Assembly (NCBI GenBank): GCA_964615095.1
Contig: CAZTPX010000016.1
Coordinates: forward strand, 1-64,000
Source of the DNA: JANXQG01 sp964615095
GTDB lineage: Bacteria > Planctomycetota > Planctomycetia > Pirellulales > Thermoguttaceae
Length of the DNA: 64,000 nt
Reading direction: 5' to 3'
Positions 1 through 7,974 of this stretch are shown in pieces (the stretch's first letter is position 1; each line of letters starts with the position of its first letter). The position numbers were made by a program, and so were the translations under genes. The notes under the pieces are model-generated. The model was given only the letters and a program-made list of their open reading frames with translations, was not told the DNA's origin and ran no database searches.

Positions 1-205
1 CGCTGGATCCCTGCGTGATGAGCACCATTTCGCCCTCGCCGGCGCCGACCGTATCGACCGCCACGAGCATGCGGCCGCTAGTGACCAAGGCATTCCGCGT
101 GGCCGGATCGAGCCGGTAAAGCTCGACCAGCATCAGCTTGTGGCCGACCAGCGTCTCGGTCTTGTGTGTCGCAACCAGCGAACCGGTGACTTTGGCGATC
201 ATCAT
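1..205 (-). CDS. EutN/CcmL-family microcompartment vertex protein (partial, runs off left edge)
   Basis: Pentameric BMC-P proteins cap the vertices of bacterial microcompartments. The 68 visible codons, read from the start at 205, begin MMIAKVTGSLVATHKTETL, followed by GHKLMLVE and later VAVDTVGAGEGE and VLITQGSS. This is the usual N-terminal beta-barrel pattern of EutN/CcmL, whose proteins are about 90-100 aa, so roughly the last third is missing. Two ATG codons are adjacent (205 and 202) and either could be used. The gene starts 4 bp after the ackA stop in the same direction, so it belongs to the same operon. More shell and enzyme genes (aldolase, aldehyde dehydrogenase) are expected beyond the edge, judging from known planctomycete loci. 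Confidence 0.88.
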   Translation of the reverse strand, partial: MMIAKVTGSLVATHKTETLVGHKLMLVELYRLDPATRNALVTSGRMLVAVDTVGAGEGEMVLITQGSS

Positions 206-209
206 GGCG

Positions 210-1394
210 TTAACCTTTCAGCAACTTCGCGGCCAGGCGGGCCACCACCAATTCTTCATTGGTGGGCATGACCCAAATCTGCACGCGACTCTGCGGAGCG
301 TGGATCGAGACCTCGCCGCGGGCCCTCTCGTTGGCCGCCGCATCGAGCACGATGCCCAGTTCGGCAAGGTTGCGGCACACGGCGGTCCGCAATTCAGCGG
401 CGTTTTCGCCGATGCCGCCCGTAAAGACAATCACTTCGGCCCCGCCCAGTTCGACTAGGTAGGCCCCCAGGTAATGCCGCACGTTCGCGGCGTAAACGTC
501 CAAGGCGAGCTTTGCCCGGGCGTTGCCCGCGGCGGCGGCCTCGGCAATGTCGCGGTAATCGGTGCCCACGCCGCTGATCCCCAGCAGGCCGCTCTGGTTG
601 GCCAGGATCGCCAGCACTTCCGCCAGCGATTTGCCGGTCTTCTGCATGATCCAAGGCAGGGCAAAGGCGTCGAAGTCGCCCGCGCGGTTGTTCTGCGGCA
701 GGCCGCTCTGCGCGCTCATGCCCATCGTCGTGGCCATGCTCTGGCCGTTGCGGATGGCGCATAGCGAACTGGACCCGCCCAGGTGGCAGGAGATGACTCG
801 CAAGTCGCTGCGGCCCAACAACTCGGCCGTCCGCCAGGCGATATAGCGATGGCTGGCCCCGTGGAATCCCCAGCGGCGCACGCCCAGCGATTCGAACCAT
901 TCGTAAGGCACTGCATACAGCCGATTGCACGTCGGGATCGTCTGGTGGAAATCCGTTTCGAAGGCGGCCACCAGCGGAATCTGCGGCAGCTTATCGGCCA
1001 AGAGGCACATGGCGGCGATGTACGGCGGGTTATGCGCCGGAGCCACGCCGCACATCTCCTGCATGGCCGTCAACACGTCGGGTGTGACTCGTTGCACGCC
1101 GCTATAGCGCCCGCCGTGGACCGTCTTGAAGGCGATGGCCGATACTTCCCCGGCGTCGCAGAGGCAGCCGTGGGCAGGGTCGGTCAATTGGGCCAGGCAG
1201 TGGTGAACGGCATCCACGTGGTCGGCGGCCTTGACCGGCATGTCCTGCTTGTACTCGCCGATCTGCACCGTCGCACGGCTCTCCGGTGAGCCAATCCGTT
1301 CAATACCTCCGCGCGCGAGCTGGCGCTGGCTGTCCATGTCGAACAACCGGTACTTGAAGCTCGTCGAACCGAGGTTGGCTACGAGAATCTTCAT
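210..1394 (-). CDS. ackA: Acetate kinase (microcompartment-associated)
   Basis: Converts acetyl phosphate and ADP to acetate and ATP, the last step of aldehyde catabolism after PduL. At 394 aa it has the usual AckA length. It starts MKILVANLGSTSFKYRLFD (ASKHA phosphate 1 motif). Further motifs are TVHGGRYSG, the region around ETDFHQTIP, WGFHGASHRY, ISCHLGGSSSLCAI and VFTGGIGENAAELR near the C-terminus, all typical of acetate kinases. It lies between the BMC-H genes and the EutN-type gene, as in planctomycete microcompartment operons. A 198 bp spacer holding a long palindrome separates it from the upstream shell gene, which could change its expression relative to the shell. Confidence 0.95.
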   Translation of the reverse strand: MKILVANLGSTSFKYRLFDMDSQRQLARGGIERIGSPESRATVQIGEYKQDMPVKAADHVDAVHHCLAQLTDPAHGCLCDAGEVSAIAFKTVHGGRYSGVQRVTPDVLTAMQEMCGVAPAHNPPYIAAMCLLADKLPQIPLVAAFETDFHQTIPTCNRLYAVPYEWFESLGVRRWGFHGASHRYIAWRTAELLGRSDLRVISCHLGGSSSLCAIRNGQSMATTMGMSAQSGLPQNNRAGDFDAFALPWIMQKTGKSLAEVLAILANQSGLLGISGVGTDYRDIAEAAAAGNARAKLALDVYAANVRHYLGAYLVELGGAEVIVFTGGIGENAAELRTAVCRNLAELGIVLDAAANERARGEVSIHAPQSRVQIWVMPTNEELVVARLAAKLLKG

Positions 1395-1423
1395 GGAATC
1401 CTTTCAATGAAACGGGGCAAGTG

Positions 1424-1585
1424 CCGTAGGGTGGGACCAGATCCGGGGTACCTGCATGCGGGTCGGCGTGCGCCGGCCCACCAGTCTGATCACGGTCCTC
1501 GCAATTGGTGGGCCTGCGCTCGTCGACCAAGCTGCGCTCGGTGCCCGGACCTGGTCCCACCCTACGATCTGGTCCCACCCTACGG
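1424..1585. repeat. Intergenic palindrome family GTAGGGTGGGACCAG
   Basis: The arm at 1424-1440 (CCGTAGGGTGGGACCAG) is mirrored twice, at 1551-1566 and 1569-1585 (CTGGTCCCACCCTACG). The interior holds a second inverted phrase built on GGCCCACCA and TGGTGGGCC. The element fills most of the spacer between the BMC-H gene and ackA inside the operon. It could fold in the mRNA and act as a processing or attenuation site, or it may simply be a dispersed repeat. Confidence 0.8.
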
Positions 1586-1592
1586 TTTTTCC

Positions 1593-1862
1593 TTACGACA
1601 GGTAAGCCGCGACAATCCCGTCGGCCGGGCGGGGGATAATGTGGCTGGCGACCAGTTCGCCGGCCTGCTGCGCGGCGGCGGCGCCGGCCTCGACGGCCGC
1701 GCGGACACTGCCCACGTCGCCGCGGACGACGGTCGTCACCAACCCGCCGCCGATTTGCACGCGTTTGATAATGGTCACATTGGCGGCCTTGGCCATGGCG
1801 TCGGTGGCCTCGACGAGGGCTACGAGTCCCTTGGTTTCCAATAATCCGATGGCGTCTTGCAT
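1593..1862 (-). CDS. BMC-H shell protein (single BMC domain)
   Basis: Hexamer-forming shell protein of 89 aa, the usual length of a single BMC domain. It begins MQDAIGLLETKGLVALVEA, has AMAKAANV, the pore-region stretch KRVQIGGGLV and TVVRGDVGSVRAAVEAGAA, and ends with HIIPRPADGI. These match the BMC fold (PduA/EutM type). It lies 57 bp downstream of a second BMC-H gene and is clearly its paralogue, since both have the ETKG or EVKG start and the VIPRP or IIPRP end. The two probably tile the facets of the same shell. Confidence 0.95.
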   Translation of the reverse strand: MQDAIGLLETKGLVALVEATDAMAKAANVTIIKRVQIGGGLVTTVVRGDVGSVRAAVEAGAAAAQQAGELVASHIIPRPADGIVAAYLS

Positions 1863-1919
1863 GGTAGTTTCCCTTCGATGCTTATTGATTTGTGGGTGAA
1901 TGGGGTTTGTGGTTTCGAT

Positions 1920-2222
1920 TCAGTCAGCGCCGCCGGCCTTGGTGGCGGCGGGAAGGACGATGCCCAGGTCTTCGTGCGGGCGCGGAATGACCTGCACACT
2001 GACGACCTCGCCGAGCCGGCCCGCGGCCGCGGCGCCGGCGTCGGTGGCGGCCTTGACGGCGGCCACGTCGCCCACCACAAACGCGCTCACCAGGCCGCTG
2101 CCGACCTTGTCCCAGCCGTAAAACTGGACATTGGCGGCCTTCAGCATGGCGTCGGTGGCCTCGACAAGGACCACGAAGCCCTTGACTTCAATCATGCCCA
2201 ACGCTTCTAACGATTTTGCCAT
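1920..2222 (-). CDS. BMC-H shell protein, second paralogue
   Basis: 100-aa single-domain shell protein. I chose the ATG at 2222 (MAKSLEALGMIEVKGFVVL) because it begins at the normal BMC-H N-terminus and a GGGAGAG-like ribosome binding site lies just upstream. It shows VEATDAMLKAANVQF, WDKVGSGLVSAFVVGDVAAV and VQVIPRPHEDLG. The tail after the BMC core (LPAATKAGGAD) is about ten residues longer than in its neighbour. It is transcribed after pduL and before the other BMC-H gene. Confidence 0.95.
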   Translation of the reverse strand: MAKSLEALGMIEVKGFVVLVEATDAMLKAANVQFYGWDKVGSGLVSAFVVGDVAAVKAATDAGAAAAGRLGEVVSVQVIPRPHEDLGIVLPAATKAGGAD

Positions 2223-2268
2223 GACGATACTCTCCCTTGAGGAAAAAACTTCGGGGTTGAACGGGGTA

Positions 2269-2931
2269 TTATGGTCTAAACAACTCCACCTTCGCCGCGT
2301 GATCCAGGTCGCAGGCATTGCCTTCGTCCGTGTCGAGGTGGACTTCCAACTTGATGTTCTTGCCAACCCGCACCTGTAGGCCGTTGAACACGACCCCGCA
2401 AGGCGAGTTGACGCGCAGGCTCATGAGGTCGCCGTTGCGGACGCCGTAAAACGCCGCATCGTCGGGCCCCATGTGGACGTGCCGCTCGGCGCGGATCACG
2501 CCTTGTTTCAATTCCACCACGCCCTTAGGGCCAACGAGCACACAGCCCGGCGTGTCTTTCACGTTGCCGCTGAGCCGGACGGGCAGGTCGATACCCAGCG
2601 AGATGCCGTCCGTGAAGGCCAACTCGACCTGGGTTTCCGGCCGCGTAGGGCCCAGCACGCGCACGGTCGGCAGCATCCGCCGCTTGGGACCGACAAGCAT
2701 CGCGGTCTCTTCCGCGGCAAAGAAGCCGTCCTGGTATAGGTCCTTCTGCACGGTCAGCTTGTGCCCTTTGCCGAAAAGGGTCTCCGTGTCCGCGTCCGTC
2801 AAGTGACAATGCCGCGCCGACACGCTGACCACCAGGTTCGGCTTGCCCGGAGGGCCGCCTACCTGGGCCAACACGATCTCGCGAACGATCTGCTCGATAA
2901 GGTTCCGATCAAGCGATGCGGCAATGCTCAT
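2269..2931 (-). CDS. pduL: Phosphate propanoyltransferase PduL (microcompartment type)
   Basis: PduL transfers the acyl group from acyl-CoA to phosphate, giving acyl phosphate for acetate kinase and recycling CoA inside the microcompartment. The ATG at 2931 gives 220 aa. Residues 1-25 (starting MSIAASLDRNLIEQIVREIV) form a predicted amphipathic helix of the type used as an encapsulation peptide, followed by a short G/P linker. The two metal-binding halves are visible: VSVSARHCHLTDAD and RAERHVHMGPDDAAFYGV, plus KLEVHLDTDEGNA near the end. The gene lies between the deoR-type regulator and the shell genes. Confidence 0.95.
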   Translation of the reverse strand: MSIAASLDRNLIEQIVREIVLAQVGGPPGKPNLVVSVSARHCHLTDADTETLFGKGHKLTVQKDLYQDGFFAAEETAMLVGPKRRMLPTVRVLGPTRPETQVELAFTDGISLGIDLPVRLSGNVKDTPGCVLVGPKGVVELKQGVIRAERHVHMGPDDAAFYGVRNGDLMSLRVNSPCGVVFNGLQVRVGKNIKLEVHLDTDEGNACDLDHAAKVELFRP

Positions 2932-2974
2932 GGTTGCTAAGTGTAAGGATGGATTGGTTCGATCGAAGCCCGAA

Positions 2975-3035
2975 GCCCGAGCGAGGAATGTGTCTTTTCG
3001 AGTTCCCACGCACATTCCTCGCTAGCGCGTCGGGC
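2975..3035. repeat. Palindrome between regulator and pduL
   Basis: GCGAGGAATGTG at 2981-2992 is perfectly mirrored by CACATTCCTCGC at 3011-3022, with an 18-base loop. An outer GCCCGA (2975-2980) pairs with TCGGGC (3030-3035) after a bulge. The phrase resembles the GCCCGAAGCGCAAGCGAGGG element at 62660. It could attenuate read-through from the regulator gene into pduL. Confidence 0.75.
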
Positions 3036-3047
3036 CTTAATCAATTG

Positions 3048-3830
3048 TCAACTGACGGCGACCGGCTCGCCTAACTCGGCCACCAGCAGGTTTACTCCCG
3101 CAGCGGTCAACCGCGTGCGCCACTCGTCGCTAATTTGCGAATCGACGACCACGTGGTCGACCGTGCCCAGCGCACAGACGTGCCCCAGGCTCTGGTTGTC
3201 AAACTTGCTGCTGTCGACGACCACGATCACCTCTTTGCCGGCCCGCATCATGGCCCGTTCCGTCTCGATCAGCAACATGTTGTTGTTGAAAAATCCTTCT
3301 TCGCACACGGCCGCCGTGCTGAGGATCGTCTTCCGCACGCGGACCTGCGACAACATCTGGTCGGCATACGGACCGCGGACCACGCCGGTCCGCGGACAAA
3401 CGTTACCGCCAATCAATACTAGGTCGCTGTTGGCATTGGAGGCGAAAAGATTGGCTACCGGCAGCGAATTCGTTACCACGTGCAGCGGCCGGCCCACAAG
3501 TAACCTGGCCACCTCGTAGGTCGTACTCCCACCGTCCAGAAGTATCGTATCGCCATCCTCCACCAGTGTCGCGGCACAGCGGGCGATGGCCCTCTTGAGG
3601 CCCCATTGGGCCGGATCGAGGGCTTCAAAGTGCGAAACCTTGGCCGCCGAACCGACAAATAACACACCACCATGAATACGGCGCGTAACGCCTTGCTCTT
3701 CAAGCAGTTCCAAATCCCTACGGATCGTCGACTCCGAGACCCCTAAGTGGTCAACCAACTGGGGCAATGAGGCAAATTGGAGGGTTCGCACCATTTCCAA
3801 CAAGCGGCTGCGTCGTTCTTCACCTAGCAT
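3048..3830 (-). CDS. DeoR/GlpR-family transcriptional regulator of the microcompartment operon
   Basis: 260 aa, the usual length for DeoR repressors. The N-terminal winged helix-turn-helix is seen in MLGEERRSRLLEMV, then VSESTIRRDLELLEEQG and TRRIHGGV. The C-terminal DeoR sensor domain shows ILLDGGSTTYEVARLL, VVTNSLPVA, LIGGNVCPRTGVVRGP and VVVDSSKFDN. Such regulators usually sense phosphorylated sugars and repress catabolic operons. It is the first gene of the microcompartment cluster, 117 bp upstream of pduL on the same strand, so it probably regulates that operon and itself in response to a fucose- or rhamnose-derived phosphate (inference). Confidence 0.92.
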   Translation of the reverse strand: MLGEERRSRLLEMVRTLQFASLPQLVDHLGVSESTIRRDLELLEEQGVTRRIHGGVLFVGSAAKVSHFEALDPAQWGLKRAIARCAATLVEDGDTILLDGGSTTYEVARLLVGRPLHVVTNSLPVANLFASNANSDLVLIGGNVCPRTGVVRGPYADQMLSQVRVRKTILSTAAVCEEGFFNNNMLLIETERAMMRAGKEVIVVVDSSKFDNQSLGHVCALGTVDHVVVDSQISDEWRTRLTAAGVNLLVAELGEPVAVS

Positions 3831-3943
3831 AAGGTCACTCCTGACGTCCGAAAGCGAAATCCGTCTGAGGTGATTATGTCACAAGACTACCTTTTTTGCA
3901 AGCAAAATGCGCCAACATGTTGAAAGATTATGGAAGAATTCTG

Positions 3944-4594
3944 TCACGCCTCGACTCCCAATACTTCGTAAAGATTCCGATCCGCGAGGCTCTTGAGTAC
4001 CAGATTTGCCATGCTGAAATCCTGGTTGCGGCTGTGGTCGCCGGGCACGGCGACGGTGAAGGCCCCCGCGGCGGAAGCGGCCCGGCAGCCGTTCTGGCTG
4101 TCCTCCAACACGAGCATCTTGGCTGGCGGCACGCCGAAACGCCGCGCGGCCAGCAGATAAATCTCCGGGTCCGGTTTTCCCCGCGTGATGTCTTCCGAGG
4201 TGAGAATGAAGCAGAATCGCGGTGCGAGTTGGAATGGGGCCAGGCAGGCCTCGGTCAGCCGGCGGCCGCTGCTGGTGGCGATTGCCTTGGGGATGCCGGC
4301 CTTTTCCAGGGCAGCCAGCAGTTCCGGCAAGCCCGGCATGGTCGCCAAGCGCTCGCTTAGCAGACCAAGAAAGATCTCGTCGCTTTCCGCAGCGAGCATG
4401 TGCCACGGTTCCTTGAGGCAGTGGTAGTCGATCATGGCCTCAAACGCGGCGCGCGGCGGCAGGCCCATCATGGCGTCTTTGAGCTGCGGCGTAAACGCGT
4501 ATCCCCGCCGCGCTAGCAGTTCGGTGCCGGCCAGTGTGTACACGTCCTCGGTATTGAACATCAGGCCGTCCATATCGAAAGTGATTGCAAGCAT
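3944..4594 (-). CDS. HAD-superfamily hydrolase, beta-phosphoglucomutase / sugar-phosphatase-like
   Basis: 216 aa from the ATG at 4594. The start was chosen because motif I, ITFDMDGLMFNTED, then lies at residue 4 as is normal; an upstream in-frame extension has no homology. Other HAD motifs are AIATSSGRR (motif II Ser/Thr), the Lys in RGKPDPEIYLLAA, and LVLEDSQNGCRAASAAG. The helical cap between motifs I and II is of the class found in beta-phosphoglucomutase and sugar phosphatases. The substrate cannot be read from sequence. It is on the same strand as the regulator but 113 bp upstream, so co-transcription is uncertain. Confidence 0.88.
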   Translation of the reverse strand: MLAITFDMDGLMFNTEDVYTLAGTELLARRGYAFTPQLKDAMMGLPPRAAFEAMIDYHCLKEPWHMLAAESDEIFLGLLSERLATMPGLPELLAALEKAGIPKAIATSSGRRLTEACLAPFQLAPRFCFILTSEDITRGKPDPEIYLLAARRFGVPPAKMLVLEDSQNGCRAASAAGAFTVAVPGDHSRNQDFSMANLVLKSLADRNLYEVLGVEA

Positions 4595-4660
4595 GAGAAA
4601 CCTAAGCGTGGATTGGGGCTGGGGGATAGAACTTAGAACATAGAGCTTCGCCACTCAGTG

Positions 4661-4683
4661 ATGAGTACTGAGTACTGAGTACT
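4661..4683. repeat. Short tandem repeat, GTACTGA units
   Basis: The stretch GAGTACTGAGTACTGAGTAC repeats a 7-base unit and is also partly palindromic (GTAC). It overlaps the stop codon region of the membrane-protein gene that ends at 4682. Confidence 0.6.
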
Positions 4684-6373
4684 AAATTCTCTTCCGCCTC
4701 ATATCATACACCACGTACGACGCATTCTTAGACACGTACACGACCGGCAGCGGCAACATCGTCACGCTCGTTTGCGTGACCAGATAGTCGGCCTCGTACT
4801 TCTCGGCCAGTTCGCACAGTCTCGCGGCTCCTGCATCGGCCAACGACGAATAATACTTATCCGCAGGCGGCGGTTTACCGGTGGCATAGATGTCCTGGAT
4901 CCGCTCCGACCATTTGACCAGGCTCGCGGCGTCCTGCGGAGCCTCTTTCCAATTGACCACTTCGCCCCGGCCGGCATACCACTTGAACGTGTATGCCAAG
5001 CGTGGAATCAGGAACCGGGCGTCCGGCGGAGTGTTCTCCGGGTCCGACACCCAGCGGCAGACGTCGAGCCAATCGCCGAAGTTCCGCAGTTTGTCGGCCC
5101 GCGATTTCCGCGGAAAAGACGGTAGCTCGGCCCGGCCGCTCGCCCAAAGGTAGGCCGACCGCCAGGCCACGCCATCCACCTGCCTGTCGGCGAAGGGCGG
5201 GTCGGAGAACAACTTGAGCACGGCGCAATCCAGCGCGTGGAAGGCGGCTGTCGCGGTTACGAGGACTAACGCAAAACGCATTTTCCGCTCGACGAACCAG
5301 CGCACGCTCAGCAAGGCAAGCCCCAGTGGGATGGCCACGTCGACCAATCGAAACCAGTAAAAACGCATCCAGCCGGCGGCCAGCGCCCGGTTGTGGAAGC
5401 TCAAGAGGCTAATTGCTACGCCGATCAGCGCAATCACCACCGCCATCGCGGTGAACCCGCGCAGACGCCTTGCACCAGGACTATCGGCCGCCGTTGGCCA
5501 CAAGAGCAGCCAGAGGGCCACGATCCAAAGAAACGGCAGCACGAACCCATCGTCCCAGAACTTCGCCGGGTTAAGGTGGTGCGGGAACCGCTCAAAGACA
5601 TAAATAAGAGCTGCCTTGGCCTGATCCGCTCCGCGATTCATCAGCAGCGGCGGCACGATGCCCAGCAGGGCCATCAGAAACGCTACCAGCGGCGCGACCA
5701 GCGACGACGGCTGCGGAAGCAGGCCGGACCACCATTTAGCCAGACCACTTGTGGTCGGAGGACGTTCGCCAGGCGTGAGCGGCCCGAACGTCCAGTTTCT
5801 CCCCATCCAAACGGTTCCCGCCGCGATGGCCGCCCAACCGCCCACGAGGATATGCAGCGCCGCGGCAAACCCCAGCAGCAGCCACATCCGATTCCAGTAG
5901 CCCTCGACCATGGCTTCCAGGGCGAGAAACACGAGCGCGAAGGCGAATCCTTTGGCCTCGGCGCCGCCCACGACCCATTCGCCCGCCATGTTGTAGTGCT
6001 GGAGAAGGAAGACGAAGAGCGTGGCGGTCAGGACCGACGCCCAGGCTTTGGGCACGACCGCCCGGCTGAGCCGCTGCCACGACCAGGCCAGCAGCGCCCA
6101 GGTCAAGAGCCGGATAGTCCAGGCCAAGGCGGTCGGTTTCAGGATCAGGGCCAGCCAGCCGACGCTGAAGTAGAACACGACGTGCGTGTCGGGCGTTTGC
6201 AGAAACCAATCGCTGGAGGCCCAGTGCGGGTTCCAGTAATGGATCGCCTTGCCCAAGTAGTAGGGCTCATTCACCTCCGGCACGGGCCAGGCGCCCTGCA
6301 GGCAGAAGACCGAGAAAATCAGCAGCGTTTCCAGGATGGTTTGACGTCGAAACATGGATATCGAGTGTGACAT
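4682..6373 (-). CDS. Polytopic inner-membrane protein, planctomycete type (DUF6798-like)
   Basis: 563 aa from the ATG at 6373 (MSHSISMFRRQTILETLLI). Roughly residues 15-410 are a series of hydrophobic segments, about ten predicted membrane spans, with conserved-looking loops such as VPEVNEPYYLGKA and WNPHWASSDWFLQ. The last 150 residues are soluble (DVCRWVSDPENTP, RFLIPRLAYTFKWYAGRGE, NWKEAPQD, ADYLVTQTS). The layout resembles GT-C-like glycosyltransferases or channel-like DUF6798 proteins. I recognise the class only loosely and claim no activity. An upstream in-frame extension toward 7471 is antisense to the phosphoesterase gene and was rejected. Confidence 0.85.
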   Translation of the reverse strand: MSHSISMFRRQTILETLLIFSVFCLQGAWPVPEVNEPYYLGKAIHYWNPHWASSDWFLQTPDTHVVFYFSVGWLALILKPTALAWTIRLLTWALLAWSWQRLSRAVVPKAWASVLTATLFVFLLQHYNMAGEWVVGGAEAKGFAFALVFLALEAMVEGYWNRMWLLLGFAAALHILVGGWAAIAAGTVWMGRNWTFGPLTPGERPPTTSGLAKWWSGLLPQPSSLVAPLVAFLMALLGIVPPLLMNRGADQAKAALIYVFERFPHHLNPAKFWDDGFVLPFLWIVALWLLLWPTAADSPGARRLRGFTAMAVVIALIGVAISLLSFHNRALAAGWMRFYWFRLVDVAIPLGLALLSVRWFVERKMRFALVLVTATAAFHALDCAVLKLFSDPPFADRQVDGVAWRSAYLWASGRAELPSFPRKSRADKLRNFGDWLDVCRWVSDPENTPPDARFLIPRLAYTFKWYAGRGEVVNWKEAPQDAASLVKWSERIQDIYATGKPPPADKYYSSLADAGAARLCELAEKYEADYLVTQTSVTMLPLPVVYVSKNASYVVYDMRRKRI

Positions 6374-6457
6374 ATCGACCCCTTTTTGGCAAGGGTGGAG
6401 CGGCCGGCCTGCCCAACGGCATAATCCGAAAACACGGCGAACTACCGAAAAAACTAA

Positions 6458-6534
6458 TGATGACAGAAACATGGTTGACAGAAAAATGCCAAACTCGCGC
6501 CCGGCCATTTTTCTGTCAATCATTTTTGTCATTC
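6458..6534. repeat. Long hairpin repeat, GACAGAAAAATG family, copy 1
   Basis: The left arm (6458-6488) reads as two tandem units, TGACAGAAACATGG and TTGACAGAAAAATG. The right arm (6504-6534) carries both inverted, CATTTTTCTGTCAA and TCATTTTTGTCAT, with a loop of about 15 bases. The same unit and architecture recur at 47962-48056. It lies in the 288 bp divergent spacer between the membrane-protein gene and the phosphoesterase gene. Confidence 0.85.
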
Positions 6535-6586
6535 CTACAGACAACGCAAAGACGGGGAAAGCCATCGTGCTGACTTGCCGCAAGAA

Positions 6587-6616
6587 TTGCCCTGCCGCGA
6601 TTTCGCTGTCTATAAT
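6587..6616 (+). promoter_or_regulatory. Candidate sigma-70 promoter for the phosphoesterase gene
   Basis: TTGCCC at 6587-6592, an 18-base spacer and a perfect TATAAT at 6611-6616 lie about 46 bases before the ATG at 6662. No competing gene is nearby on the plus strand. Confidence 0.5.
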
Positions 6617-6661
6617 GGAACAACACTCTAAAGTCCACGTTTTTTCCCAGGATCCCCTACT

Positions 6662-7630
6662 ATGGAGATGAAATCCATGGGCCGAGTGCTCACCGAGGCC
6701 AAGACCGAGAAGAACACCGTTCGGCGTCTGGGCCGCAGGGCCTTTCTCGAAGGCGGAACGCTGCTCTTGGCAGGATCCACGTTGGCCTCGGCCGACTGGC
6801 TGCTGGCGGCCAGCGACGATCGTGCCCAGCCCAAGCTGCGGATTGGCCTGGCCACCGACCTGCACTACGCCGACAAGCCGCCTAGCGAAACCCGCCACCA
6901 TCGAGAGTCGCTCACGAAGTTCTCCGAGGCGGCCAAACGCTTCCAAGCGGAGAAGCCGGACCACGTCATCGCCCTGGGTGATCTGATCGACTCGGCGCCT
7001 ACCTTGGACGCCGAGAAGGGCTATCTCAGGCAGGTTGCCAGGCAGTTCACCCCCCTGCCCGGCAAACACCATTTCGTGCTGGGCAACCACTGCGTGGAAA
7101 ACCTCACGAAACCCGAATTCCTCGCCATCGTCGGCCAGGAGAAGTCCTACTATTCGTTCGACGCGGCGGGCTGCCATTTCGTGATTCTCGACGCCTGCTT
7201 CAATCGCGATGGAGCGCCGTACGGCCGCAGGAATTTCAAGTGGGGCGACGCCAACATCCCGCCCGCGGAAATGGAGTGGCTGCGGACGGATCTGCGGCGG
7301 ACGGAACTCAAAAGCATCGTCTGCGTCCACCAGTGCCTCGACCTTGTGCCGCCCTACGGCATCACTAATGGCGCCGCGGTTTGCAGAGTTCTGGAGCAGT
7401 CCGGCAAGGTGATCGGCGTTTTGCAGGGCCACTTCCACTTTGGCAACTACGGCGAGATCCACGGCATCCACTACTGTACGCTCCAGGCCATCGTGGAAGG
7501 TTCGGGTCCCGAGAACAATGCCTACGCCATGCTCGACATCCTGCCCGGCGACGTCATCCGCATCACTGGCTTCCGCAAGCAGAAGAGCCGTGCATGGCCA
7601 TCGAGCAAAGAAAAGGCAGGAAGGGAATAG
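6662..7630 (+). CDS. Tat-exported calcineurin-like metallophosphoesterase
   Basis: 322 aa. Residues 20-50 form a twin-arginine signal (LGRRAFLEGGTLLLAGS), so the enzyme should be exported folded with its metals. The five metallophosphoesterase motifs are in order: TDLHYAD (D-x-H), ALGDLIDS (GDxxD), LGNHCVE (GNH), VCVHQCLD and LQGHFHFGNYG (GHxH). These bind a dinuclear metal centre. Natural substrates could be phosphodiesters, nucleotides or glycerophosphodiesters; sequence alone cannot decide. In-frame ATGs at codons 3 and 6 are alternative starts. It is divergent from the membrane protein at 4682-6373. Confidence 0.9.
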   Translation: MEMKSMGRVLTEAKTEKNTVRRLGRRAFLEGGTLLLAGSTLASADWLLAASDDRAQPKLRIGLATDLHYADKPPSETRHHRESLTKFSEAAKRFQAEKPDHVIALGDLIDSAPTLDAEKGYLRQVARQFTPLPGKHHFVLGNHCVENLTKPEFLAIVGQEKSYYSFDAAGCHFVILDACFNRDGAPYGRRNFKWGDANIPPAEMEWLRTDLRRTELKSIVCVHQCLDLVPPYGITNGAAVCRVLEQSGKVIGVLQGHFHFGNYGEIHGIHYCTLQAIVEGSGPENNAYAMLDILPGDVIRITGFRKQKSRAWPSSKEKAGRE

Positions 7631-7974
7631 CAGCGGGTGGGGGAGAAGGGAACAGGTCCGGTATTCGCGAAATGGAAAATTGGTGGGGATGGTTGGTATC
7701 GACGGCAGGTCGTCAGCTTCCCCGCGACTGGGACACCGCCGTCAGAGGTTCTTTTTTGCATGCCTATTCCCCCCATATCTACCAGAATAATGGCCGGCCC
7801 CTTTCTGCAATTGCCAAATAATACTGGCGTGGCTTGGCGCAGCCGATATATATATCATTATCCGATCTACCGTAAGACTTGGCTCAAATTGCCTGGCTTA
7901 CCGGCTGACGCGGATAGGCGGATTACGGAGACACGAAATAATTGCTGGGCACGGACTGCCCAAGGAGGTGTTGG
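7631..7974. other. Intergenic spacer with no recognisable gene
   Basis: 344 bases between the phosphoesterase and the lipoprotein. Open frames here are short, have no recognisable domains and no ribosome binding sites. An AT-rich stretch (TATATATATCATTATC, about 7849-7864) may be part of the promoter for the next gene. I see no strong terminator. Confidence 0.5.

Noticed and set aside
6374..7471. N-terminal extension of the membrane protein gene by 366 codons on the minus strand
   Set aside because: It is antisense to the well-supported phosphoesterase gene, crosses the long hairpin, and has no coherent domain; the ATG at 6373 gives a normal protein.
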